Part shown: one piece after another, positions 1 to 5,754 of the stretch
How the letters are laid out: the number at the start of each line of letters is the position of its first letter
How positions within the stretch are numbered: the stretch's first letter is position 1
NCBI GenBank assembly: GCA_005884705.1
Contig: VBAF01000498.1
Span: 259 to 6,012, forward strand
Direction: 5' to 3'
Origin: Alphaproteobacteria bacterium
GTDB lineage: Bacteria > Pseudomonadota > Alphaproteobacteria > Reyranellales > Reyranellaceae
DNA: 5,754 nt
Made by a program: the position numbers and the translations under genes
The notes under the pieces: model-generated
What the model was told of the DNA's origin: nothing
The model's database searches: none
Seen by the model: only the letters and a program-made list of their open reading frames with translations

Positions 1-18
1 GCAGGCCAAGCCGCGTAA
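1..18 (+). CDS. Possible 3' end of an upstream gene (partial)
   Basis: Frame 1 reads Ala-Gly-Gln-Ala-Ala and then a TAA stop at 16-18, eight bases before the GTG taken as the channel start. This would fit a co-directional gene ending just upstream. Only five codons are visible, so neither the existence of the gene nor its function can be established from this window. Confidence 0.25.
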   Translation, partial: AGQAA

Positions 19-26
19 GTTTCGGC

Positions 27-1217
27 GTGGCGGCAACGGTTGGTTCGACGCGGGCGCGCGTTTACGCGATCTTCCGACGCGCCGAGAGCGGTCACGGCGC
101 GCGACACTGGCGTGTCCTTCACCTGTTGGTGCTGGGCGCCGGGTTGCTCGCCATTGCCCTGTCGTCGGTCGACGGGCTGCCGAAGACGCTCGATACCCTG
201 TTGACCACCGTCATCGCGGTCGTCGCCGTCGTCTTTTTCGCCGAATACCTCGTGCGGCTGTGGGCAGCGCCCGAATCGGGCCACTTCGCCAGCCTGTCAG
301 ACGGCATGGCGCGGCTGCGCTGGGCGCTGTCGGCGAATGGGCTGATCGGCCTGCTCGCCGTGTTCCCGGTCGTCGCCATCACCTTCGGATCGATGCACGC
401 CAACCACGAGGCAGCGCCGGTCTTCTGCCTGTTCTGGATCCTCAAGCTCAGCATTCACGCGCCGGCGATGAGCACGCTGGCGCGCGTCATCGCCAACGAG
501 CGCGCGACCCTGGCCAGCGTGGTCATCATCTTCATCATGATCCTGGTGAGCGCGGCGACGATCGCCCACATGCTGGAGCGCGAGTCGCAGCCGAAGACCT
601 TCGGCAACATCCCCGAGGCCCTGTGGTGGGCGGTCGTGACGCTGACCACGACCGGTTACGGTGACGTCGTGCCGCAAACCGTGGGCGGCCGCATGGTCGG
701 CTCGGTGGTGATGGTGAGCGGCATCCTGGTGCTTGCCCTGATGACCGGCATTTTGGCGACCGGTTTCGCCGAGGAAGAGCGGCGGCGCGAGTATCTCAGG
801 GTCTGGGATCAGGTCACGCGCGTGCCGATGTTCGCCGAGCTCGGCACCGTCACCTTGTCGGAGATCGTGGGCAAGCTCCGGGTACGGCACTATCCGCCGC
901 GCATCGTCGTGGTGCGCCGCGACGAGCCGGGCGATTCGATGTTCTTCATCTCCGAGGGCGAGGTCGAGGTCCGCCTGCCGCACGGCGCCGTTGCGCTGAG
1001 CCAGGGCGGCTTCTTCGGCGAGATGGCGCTGCTCGACCGCCTGCCGCGCAGCGCTACGGTCGTCACCACCCAGCCGACGACCCTGCTGGTGCTCTATGCC
1101 AGCGACTTCTACGAGGTCGCCGCCAACATCCCTTCGCTGGTCGAGGCGGTCGAGCGCGAGGCGCGGCGGCGGCGGGCGGAGAACCGGGGCGAGGCGGCAA
1201 AAGTGGAGACCTCGTGA
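27..1217 (+). CDS. Cyclic-nucleotide-gated K+ channel, MloK1-like (6TM + CNBD)
   Basis: Inner-membrane tetrameric potassium channel of the bacterial cyclic-nucleotide-regulated family. Predicted order in the 396 residues: S1 about 29-48, S2 about 56-80, S3 about 101-120, S4-like segment about 131-153, S5 about 162-183, pore helix about 196-206, selectivity filter TTTGYGD at 207-213, S6 about 222-247, C-linker about 248-285, and a cyclic-nucleotide-binding beta roll about 286-362. The phosphate-binding cassette is GEMALLDRLPRSATV (331-345), with Glu332 and Arg341 in the positions that bind the cNMP ribose and phosphate in this family. From memory, the pore, C-linker and cassette closely match M. 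loti MloK1, and the length is slightly greater. The S4 segment has few basic residues (K140, R153, R159) and no every-third-residue arginine ladder, so gating is probably by ligand rather than voltage. The start is uncertain: GTG at 27 has no clear Shine-Dalgarno, and the frame is open back to the window edge. The tail after 376 is rich in Arg and Glu. Confidence 0.93.
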   Translation: MAATVGSTRARVYAIFRRAESGHGARHWRVLHLLVLGAGLLAIALSSVDGLPKTLDTLLTTVIAVVAVVFFAEYLVRLWAAPESGHFASLSDGMARLRWALSANGLIGLLAVFPVVAITFGSMHANHEAAPVFCLFWILKLSIHAPAMSTLARVIANERATLASVVIIFIMILVSAATIAHMLERESQPKTFGNIPEALWWAVVTLTTTGYGDVVPQTVGGRMVGSVVMVSGILVLALMTGILATGFAEEERRREYLRVWDQVTRVPMFAELGTVTLSEIVGKLRVRHYPPRIVVVRRDEPGDSMFFISEGEVEVRLPHGAVALSQGGFFGEMALLDRLPRSATVVTTQPTTLLVLYASDFYEVAANIPSLVEAVEREARRRRAENRGEAAKVETS

Positions 1218-1232
1218 CGGCCCGATTGACCG

Positions 1233-1261
1233 TTGGCCCCGCCCCGGCCTTCGGCTATATC
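1233..1261 (+). promoter_or_regulatory. Candidate sigma-70-type promoter for the manC fusion gene
   Basis: TTGGCC (1233-1238) and TATATC (1256-1261) are separated by 17 bases in the gap between the channel gene and the manC fusion. The TATAT run is the only AT-rich patch in a GC-rich gap. Transcription would begin around 1267-1270, inside the hairpin described next. The -35 box is a weak match and nothing else supports it, so readthrough from the channel gene is equally possible. Confidence 0.3.
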
Positions 1262-1278
1262 GCCGCCCGTCGGGCGGC
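1262..1278 (+). other. GC-rich hairpin in the 5' leader of the manC fusion gene
   Basis: GCCGCCC (1262-1268) pairs perfectly with GGGCGGC (1272-1278) around a three-base GTC loop. It lies 44 bases after the channel stop and about 30 bases before the manC start. No T tract follows (the next bases are AGAATGGGG), so it is not a canonical intrinsic terminator. It could be an attenuating or stabilising leader structure, or a chance palindrome in GC-rich DNA. Confidence 0.4.
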
Positions 1279-1292
1279 AGAATGGGGCCGCC

Positions 1293-1298
1293 GAAAGG
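1293..1298 (+). promoter_or_regulatory. Ribosome binding site of the manC fusion gene
   Basis: GAAAGG (1293-1298) is a purine-rich Shine-Dalgarno-like hexamer. It sits 11 bases before the ATG at 1310, slightly longer than the ideal spacing. It supports this ATG, which also places the family's N-terminal nucleotide-binding loop at the usual distance from the start. Confidence 0.5.
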
Positions 1299-1309
1299 CC
1301 TTTTGAATC

Positions 1310-3667
1310 ATGTCGCTCATCACGCCCGTCATCCTGGTCGGCGGCTCCGGCAAGCGTTTGTGGCCGCTCTCGCGCGAGAGCATGCCCAAGCAGTTCGTGC
1401 CGCTGCTCGGCAAGCAGTCGACCTTCCAGCAAACCCTGCTGCGCGTCGCCGACCGTAGCCTGTTCGGCCGGCCGGTGATCGCCACGAACGAGGCCTATCG
1501 CTTCATGGCCGAGCAGCAGGCCAAGGAGATCGGCATCGAGATCGACATCCTGGTCGAGCCCTCGCGCCGCGACTCGGGGCCGGCCATGGCCGCCGCGGCC
1601 GCCTATTGCCGGGACCAGGGCGCCACCGCCGTATTGGCGCTCGCCTCGGACCATCTCGTGATTGGCGTCGAGGAGTTCCGGGCCGGCTGCCGCGAAGGCC
1701 TGGCCGCGGTCGAGAAAGGCGGCATCGTCACCTTCGGCATCCCGCCGACCGAGCCCAAGACCGACTACGGCTACATCCGGCCCGGCGGCGAGCAGATCGG
1801 CTCGGTGCAGAAGGTCACGGCCTTTGTCGAGAAGCCCAACGCCCAGACGGCGCTGCGCTACATCCAGGAAGGGCTGTTCTGGAACGCGAGCTACTTCCTG
1901 TTCGCGCCGGAGACGCTGCTGTCGGAGATGGCGCGCTTCGAGCCCGCGATGGCGGCGGCTGCCGAGGAGGCCGTCGCCAAGGCCAAGAAGACCGGGTCGA
2001 CGATCTTCCTCGACGCCGAAGCCTTCAAGAAGGCGCCGGCCAAGTCGATCGACTATGCCGTGATGGAGCGCACCGACAAGTGCTGGGTCGTGCCGGCCCG
2101 GTTCCGCTGGTCCGACCTCGGCACCTGGGACGCCCTGCTCGATATAGGCAACGCCGATTCGGCCGGCAACGTCACCGAGGGACCGGTCGAGATCGATCAC
2201 GTGCGCAACTCCTACGTCCGCTCCGACGGGCCGCTGACCGCGGTGATCGGCGTCGAGGAAGTGGTCGTCGTGGCGATGAACGACGCGGTTCTGGTCGGCC
2301 ATCGCGACAACCTTCCGCGGCTCAAGGACGTGGTGCAGCGCATGTCGGAGGGCAAGCACCGCGCCGCCACCGAACACACCGTGATGCATCGCCCGTGGGG
2401 CAGCTACCAGGACATCGACCGCGGCGAGCGCTTTCGCGCCAAGAGGCTGACCGTCAACCCCAGGGGCAAGCTCAGCCTGCAGAGCCACAACCGGCGCGCC
2501 GAGCACTGGGTCGTGGTCAAGGGCACCGCCGAGGTCACGCTCGACGGCAAGATCATGACCCTGCACGAGAACGAATCGATCTACATCCCGATGGGCGGCA
2601 TCCACCGGCTGGCCAATCCAGGAAGCGAGCCGCTCGAGGTCGTCGAGGTCCAGACCGGCGACTACCTCGAGGAAGACGACATCATCCGCTACGAAGACAT
2701 TTACGCTCGTGTCGGCGTGCACCATGAATGGGGCAGGCTGCGCGAGGTCGTGATCGGCATCTCCCCGGCCGAGGATTTCGTCGTCTTCCATGAGGACTCG
2801 CAGCGCTGGCTGCCGCCCGCTGCCGCCGCCTTCTGCCGCCGGCATGCCGGGCGTCGCCTGGTCGACGTCGATGCCGAGCAGGCGCGTCGGATCGAGCGCC
2901 AGGTCGATGCGCTGGCCGAGACGGTCGCGCGCGAAGGCGTGGCCGTGCATCGCCCGCAGCGCCTGCAGGGCGAGGAACGCAGCTTCATGGCGGCGAACGG
3001 CGAGGGCACGCAGCTGTTCGCGCGCGACGGCGTAATCGCGGTCGCCGATCACGTGATCGAGGCGTCGCTGCGGCTGCGCTGCCGCCAGCGCGAGCGCTTC
3101 GGCCTGCGGCCGATCGTGCAGCGCATGGCCGCCGAGCGCGGAGCCCGCTGGTCGAGCGTGCCGCTCGGCTCACCGGCCGCGGTCGACGGACCGTTCCTCG
3201 AAGGCGGCGACGTGCTGCTCAACGGCCGGCAGGTCTATGTCGGCATGTCGGGCTGCGCCTCGGACATGGCGGGCATCGATTGGCTCGGGGCGCTGCTGGG
3301 CAAGGACTATCGCGTCGTGCCGGTGGCGCTGCGCTCCAACGTGCAGCATCTCGACACCGCGCTCGCTTTGGTCAAGCCCGGGCTGCTGCTGTGGTGCCCA
3401 TCGCGGCTGATCGACGGTCTTCCAACCGCCTTGCGCGACTGGGACAAGATCGAGGTTTCGGTCGAGGAGGCTGGGCGACTGGCAACCAATATCCTGGTCC
3501 TCGAGGAAGGCCACGTCATGGTCGACAGCGGCAACGAGCGCGTGATCGGCGCGCTGAAGACGCGCGGGCTCGAGGTGATTGCGATCGCCTTCGACGGCCC
3601 GATCAGCCTGGGCGGCGGGCTGCGCTCGGCCCATCACCCGTTGCGGCGCGACAGCGTGCTGGCCTAG
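1310..3667 (+). CDS. manC: ManC/AlgA-type GMP/PMI fused to a C-terminal amidinotransferase-fold domain
   Basis: The N-terminal part is a complete bifunctional enzyme (usual length about 470-480) that makes GDP-mannose from mannose-1-phosphate and GTP and interconverts mannose-6-P and fructose-6-P. Visible are the pyrophosphorylase loop GGSGKRLWPLSRESMPKQF (11-29), FVEKPN (172-177), WNASYFLF (191-198), and a type II PMI cupin with QSHNRRAEHW (391-400) and IPMGGIHR (426-433). Its normal end, EDIYAR (462-467), runs straight into a second domain starting HHEWGRLREVVIG (471-483). That domain (about 470-785) resembles glycine amidinotransferase/StrB/arginine deiminase: FARD (570-573), EGGD (631-634), HLDT (680-683), and a C-terminal GGG at 768-770. 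The family nucleophile Cys is replaced by Ser773 (codon TCG, 3626-3628). The second His of the cupin HxH is Arg395. Start ATG 1310 has GAAAGG upstream. The stop overlaps that of the convergent glycosyltransferase. The ManC call is firm; the C-terminal activity is unknown. Confidence 0.93.
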   Translation: MSLITPVILVGGSGKRLWPLSRESMPKQFVPLLGKQSTFQQTLLRVADRSLFGRPVIATNEAYRFMAEQQAKEIGIEIDILVEPSRRDSGPAMAAAAAYCRDQGATAVLALASDHLVIGVEEFRAGCREGLAAVEKGGIVTFGIPPTEPKTDYGYIRPGGEQIGSVQKVTAFVEKPNAQTALRYIQEGLFWNASYFLFAPETLLSEMARFEPAMAAAAEEAVAKAKKTGSTIFLDAEAFKKAPAKSIDYAVMERTDKCWVVPARFRWSDLGTWDALLDIGNADSAGNVTEGPVEIDHVRNSYVRSDGPLTAVIGVEEVVVVAMNDAVLVGHRDNLPRLKDVVQRMSEGKHRAATEHTVMHRPWGSYQDIDRGERFRAKRLTVNPRGKLSLQSHNRRAEHWVVVKGTAEVTLDGKIMTLHENESIYIPMGGIHRLANPGSEPLEVVEVQTGDYLEEDDIIRYEDIYARVGVHHEWGRLREVVIGISPAEDFVVFHEDSQRWLPPAAAAFCRRHAGRRLVDVDAEQARRIERQVDALAETVAREGVAVHRPQRLQGEERSFMAANGEGTQLFARDGVIAVADHVIEASLRLRCRQRERFGLRPIVQRMAAERGARWSSVPLGSPAAVDGPFLEGGDVLLNGRQVYVGMSGCASDMAGIDWLGALLGKDYRVVPVALRSNVQHLDTALALVKPGLLLWCPSRLIDGLPTALRDWDKIEVSVEEAGRLATNILVLEEGHVMVDSGNERVIGALKTRGLEVIAIAFDGPISLGGGLRSAHHPLRRDSVLA
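2711..3664 (+). other. Amidinotransferase-like domain with Cys-to-Ser at the nucleophile position
   Basis: This is the coding segment for residues about 468-785 of the fusion. Recalled human AGAT features align along its length: an FARD-like motif followed by an Ile-Glu-Ala stretch (583-585), the Asp motif (here EGGD, D634), the His motif (here HLDT, H680), an NILVLEEGHVMVD strand (727-739), and the terminal GGG loop. AGAT has Phe-His-Cys and arginine deiminases have Pro-Arg-Cys after the glycines; here it is Leu-Arg-Ser. The other cysteines of the domain (509, 591, 649, 696) lie elsewhere. In-frame GTG at 2717 (residue 470) could serve as an internal start, but no good Shine-Dalgarno precedes it, so a single fused product is preferred. 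Confidence 0.75.
3664..3667. other. Overlapping stop codons of convergent genes (CTAG)
   Basis: The palindrome CTAG contains TAG at 3665-3667, which ends the + strand fusion gene, and TAG on the − strand (3666-3664), which ends the glycosyltransferase gene. The two coding regions overlap tail to tail by four bases. No terminator can lie between them, so each transcript probably runs into the other gene. Confidence 0.95.
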
Positions 3668-4947
3668 GCGCCCTTCTTCGGCGTGCGATCGAACACGACC
3701 GGCTTGGGCGGCGCCATCACCTTGCGGATGTGGACCCAAAGGCTGCGCGCGACCATCGCCACCTGACCGCCGACGAAGCGCAGCAGCACGACGGCGAAGC
3801 GGCCCGGCGGCATCTCGCCGTTGCGGATGAAGTTGTGGCCGGCGCGCAGGAACGTGGTGGCGCAGAAGATCACCCAGGCCACGGTCACGACGAATGCCGT
3901 CACGAGCGCCGCGATCAGCTCGGGATCGAGCAGGCCGGCCAGGATGCCTGACACCACGCCGACCAGCAGCACCGGCTGGTTGAGCGACATGCAGAGATGC
4001 AGCAGCGCCGCGCCCTTGGCCGCCGGCTCGATGTCGCAGCTCTTCAGTATCACCGGGAACATGCGCAGCGAGACGTGGCGGAAGCCGTCCTGCCAGCGCT
4101 GCTGCTGGCGCAGCCAGGTCTCGGTGTCGGCCGGCAGCTCGCCCGGCACCGCGACGCTGGTCAGGAACACCGCGCGCCAGCCTTTGACCCAGCCGCGATA
4201 GGTGAGGTCGAGATCCTCGGTGACGGTATCGCCCTTCCAGCCGCCGCCGGCCTCGATCGCGGCGCGCTGCCAGATGCCGCAGGTGCCGTTGAACGGCAGC
4301 GGATGGCCCGCCCAGAAGCGCGTCGCCTGCTCGATGCCGAGATGGGCGTCGAGGGTCACCATCTGCATCTCGGTCAGCGCGTTCTCGTGCGGATTGAGGA
4401 AATCGAAGCGGGCCTGCACGAAGGCCGCCTTCGGTTCGGCCGCGAAGACGCGCATGCAGCGGCGCAGGAAATCGGCCGGCGGCACGTAATCGACGTCGAA
4501 GATGGCGAAGTAGTCGTGCGGCGTCTGCTGCATCGCCTCATGCAGCGCGCCGCCCTTGTAGCCCGAGCGGTCGGTGCGCTGCAGCGCCACGACATCGACG
4601 CCCTTGTCGCGCAGCTCGGCGGCAACCGTGCGCGCGAGCTCCGCGGTCGCATCCGTGCTGTCGTCGAGGAGCTGGATGTGCAGCTTGTCGCGTGGCCAGT
4701 CGAGCATCGCCGCCGCCTCGACGCCGCGGCGCAGCACCGGGCCTTCGTTGAAGGCCGGGATCTGCACCACGACGTGCGGCAACTCGGCGTCGGGCGGCAG
4801 CGGCGTCGCCAGCAGCGCGCGCTCGCGGGCGAGGCCGGCGGGTTTCAGCCGATGATGCAGCAGCACCATGTAGAGCAGGCTGCCGATGAAGGCGGCCAGC
4901 AGCAGGCAACAGGCGCCGAACACGACGGCGAGGAACGAAGCGATCAC
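3664..4947 (-). CDS. Membrane glycosyltransferase family 2, cellulose/mannan-synthase-like
   Basis: Inner-membrane, probably processive, inverting GT2 enzyme of 427 residues that would polymerise sugar from a nucleotide-sugar donor. Visible are an N-terminal membrane helix (about 4-29), the GT-A start VVVQIPAFNEG (59-69), LLDDSTDAT (93-101) with the first Asp pair, DVDYVPP (151-157) as the metal-binding DxD, PFNGTCGIW (218-226), TEDLDL (243-248) with the catalytic-base Asp, and QQQRW (281-285), the QxxRW motif of processive synthases. C-terminal membrane segments are about 313-338, 343-365 and 383-402. It ends in FDRTPKKG, like the end of its upstream paralogue. The start is GTG at 4947: an in-frame TAA at 4959-4957 excludes anything further upstream, and the next in-frame ATG (residue 27) would remove most of the first helix. 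The Shine-Dalgarno is poor. It lies 23 bases after the preceding GT2 gene, probably as one operon. Similarity to CSLA-type (gluco)mannan synthases and to cellulose synthase-like enzymes leaves the donor open. Confidence 0.9.
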   Translation of the reverse strand: MIASFLAVVFGACCLLLAAFIGSLLYMVLLHHRLKPAGLARERALLATPLPPDAELPHVVVQIPAFNEGPVLRRGVEAAAMLDWPRDKLHIQLLDDSTDATAELARTVAAELRDKGVDVVALQRTDRSGYKGGALHEAMQQTPHDYFAIFDVDYVPPADFLRRCMRVFAAEPKAAFVQARFDFLNPHENALTEMQMVTLDAHLGIEQATRFWAGHPLPFNGTCGIWQRAAIEAGGGWKGDTVTEDLDLTYRGWVKGWRAVFLTSVAVPGELPADTETWLRQQQRWQDGFRHVSLRMFPVILKSCDIEPAAKGAALLHLCMSLNQPVLLVGVVSGILAGLLDPELIAALVTAFVVTVAWVIFCATTFLRAGHNFIRNGEMPPGRFAVVLLRFVGGQVAMVARSLWVHIRKVMAPPKPVVFDRTPKKGA

Positions 4948-4954
4948 GGGCCGG

Positions 4955-4982
4955 TCTTATGTCCCAGTTCTTATGTCCCAGT
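4955..4982. repeat. Perfect 14-bp tandem duplication at the junction of the two GT2 genes
   Basis: TCTTATGTCCCAGT occurs twice head to tail (4955-4968 and 4969-4982) with no mismatch. The right copy holds the last codons and the TAA stop of the upstream glycosyltransferase gene. The left copy is intergenic and carries an equivalent TAA, which falls in frame with the downstream gene just before its GTG start. The duplication lengthens the spacer from 9 to 23 bases without altering either protein. Confidence 0.95.
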
Positions 4983-5754
4983 CTTGGGCGTGCGGTTGAA
5001 CTCGGTCTTGCGGCCGAACGCGGCGGCGATGATCGCGCCGGCGTTGGCGACCGCAAGATACACGATCAGCGCCGGCACGCTGAGCGCCGTCGCGACGTAG
5101 CGGCCGGGCGCGCCGCGGCGCAGGCGATGCCAGCCGGCCCAGGTCGTGCCGAACAGCACCGCCATCAGGCCGAGCAGCCACAGCCAGAGCAGGAATCGGA
5201 AGAATCCGGTCAAATGGCCATGGCCGATGATCGACAGGACGAGCCCGACCGCACCGACCACCAGCGCCGGGAAGACGAGCTGCTGGCCGAGCGCGACCGT
5301 CGTGGTGAGCTTGGCCTCGCCCGACCAGGACGACTGCCAGACCTGTGGCAGGAGCTTGCGCGCGACCTGCACGAAGCCCTTCGACCACCGGCTCTGCTGG
5401 GCGCTGAAATCCTCCAGCCGCTGCGGGAGCTCGCCCACCACATGCGGCTCCATCAGAAACAGGCCGGTCCAGCCCTTGAGATGCGTGCGCAGCACGAGGT
5501 CGAGGTCCTCCGACAGCGTGTCGTGCGACCAGCCGCCCGCCTCCTCGACCGCGGCGCGCCGCCAGATGCCGCCGGTGCCGTTGAACTGGAACGGCACGCC
5601 GCGCCGCGCGCGGACGTCCTGCTCGACGGCAAAATGGGCGTCCTGCATCAGCCGCTGCGCCCGCGTCAGCCAATTCTGCTCGCCGTTGCCCCATTCGATG
5701 CGGGTCTGCACGAACGCCGCGCGCGGCGCGGCCAGCAAGGGCGCCATCGCCCGG
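4971..5754 (-). CDS. Membrane glycosyltransferase family 2, C-terminal part (5' end beyond window)
   Basis: Paralogue of the downstream GT2, first in transcription order. The frame is open to the window edge. The ATG at 5747 is not the true start, because the visible sequence begins at the point matching residue about 165 of the neighbour and lacks the N-terminal helix, the first Asp motif and DxD. Numbering from that Met, visible motifs are AAFVQTR (10-16), FNGTGGIWRRAA (55-66), SEDLDL (79-84; Ser replaces the usual Thr, catalytic Asp kept), GELP (105-108) and QQSRW (117-121, QxxRW). Three C-terminal membrane segments follow, about 153-175, 182-206 and 218-243. It ends FNRTPKTGT. The C-terminal FGRKTEFNRTPK stretch resembles CSLA/mannan-synthase-like and other processive GT2 enzymes. 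It probably forms an operon, and perhaps a pair of related polymerases, with the gene at 3664-4947. The donor sugar cannot be told from the sequence. Confidence 0.9.
   Translation of the reverse strand, partial: RAMAPLLAAPRAAFVQTRIEWGNGEQNWLTRAQRLMQDAHFAVEQDVRARRGVPFQFNGTGGIWRRAAVEEAGGWSHDTLSEDLDLVLRTHLKGWTGLFLMEPHVVGELPQRLEDFSAQQSRWSKGFVQVARKLLPQVWQSSWSGEAKLTTTVALGQQLVFPALVVGAVGLVLSIIGHGHLTGFFRFLLWLWLLGLMAVLFGTTWAGWHRLRRGAPGRYVATALSVPALIVYLAVANAGAIIAAAFGRKTEFNRTPKTGT

Noticed and set aside
1226..1231. TTGACC as the -35 box for the manC promoter
   Set aside because: The distance to the TATAT patch (1256-1260) is 23-24 bases, too long for a sigma-70 spacer; TTGGCC at 1233 gives 17.
1262..1278. 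Rho-independent terminator after the channel gene
   Set aside because: The stem is good, but no T-rich tract follows; it is kept only as a hairpin.
2717..2719. Internal GTG start making a separate amidinotransferase
   Set aside because: No convincing Shine-Dalgarno precedes it, and the frame is continuous with ManC, so one fused protein is the simpler reading.
1109..3052. 647-codon open frame on the − strand opposite the manC fusion
   Set aside because: It lies antisense to a gene with clear conserved motifs. Its translation is rich in Arg, Asp, Gly and His with no recognisable domain, as expected of a shadow frame in high-GC DNA.
3997..5100. 367-codon + strand frame across the two GT2 genes
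   Set aside because: Antisense shadow: it crosses the junction of two well-supported − strand genes, and its composition is Arg/Ala/Gln/His-rich without motifs.
4957..5694. 245-codon − strand frame overlapping the partial GT2
   Set aside because: Same strand but a different frame from the one carrying SEDLDL and QxxRW; it has no motifs of its own.
5745..5747. ATG as the true start of the right-hand GT2
   Set aside because: A start here would leave out the N-terminal helix and the DxD motif. The frame is open to the window edge and homology to the paralogue continues to the very first residues.

Overview
The window is very GC-rich (roughly two thirds G+C by eye), densely coding, and has strong G/C bias at third codon positions. 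Together with a channel closely resembling MloK1 of Mesorhizobium loti, this suggests an alphaproteobacterium of the Rhodospirillales/Hyphomicrobiales kind. That placement is inference; there is no rRNA or other taxonomic marker here.

Layout. Positions 1-18 may be the last codons of an upstream gene. On the + strand, 27-1217 encodes a six-transmembrane potassium channel with a C-terminal cyclic-nucleotide-binding domain. A 92-base gap follows, holding a candidate promoter, a GC hairpin and a ribosome binding site. Positions 1310-3667 (+) encode a 785-residue fusion: a complete ManC/AlgA-type bifunctional mannose-1-phosphate guanylyltransferase/mannose-6-phosphate isomerase (about residues 1-467), joined with almost no linker to an amidinotransferase-fold domain (about 470-785). 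The − strand carries two tandem paralogous family 2 glycosyltransferases, 4971-5754 (5' part beyond the window) followed by 3664-4947. They converge on the fusion gene, and the stop codons overlap at a shared CTAG.

How the genes may work together. ManC makes GDP-mannose, and the two membrane GT2 proteins resemble processive cellulose/mannan-synthase-like enzymes, so the right part of the window looks like part of an exopolysaccharide or cell-surface glycan locus. The channel is probably an unrelated neighbour.

The most unusual item is the ManC-amidinotransferase fusion. Its C-terminal domain keeps the guanidino-enzyme Asp and His motifs (EGGD, HLD) but has Ser where the nucleophilic Cys of this superfamily is expected. 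It may therefore be a pseudoenzyme, a guanidino-ligand sensor or an enzyme with altered chemistry. The isomerase cupin also departs from its usual HxH motif. A perfect 14-bp tandem duplication lies at the junction of the two glycosyltransferase genes.
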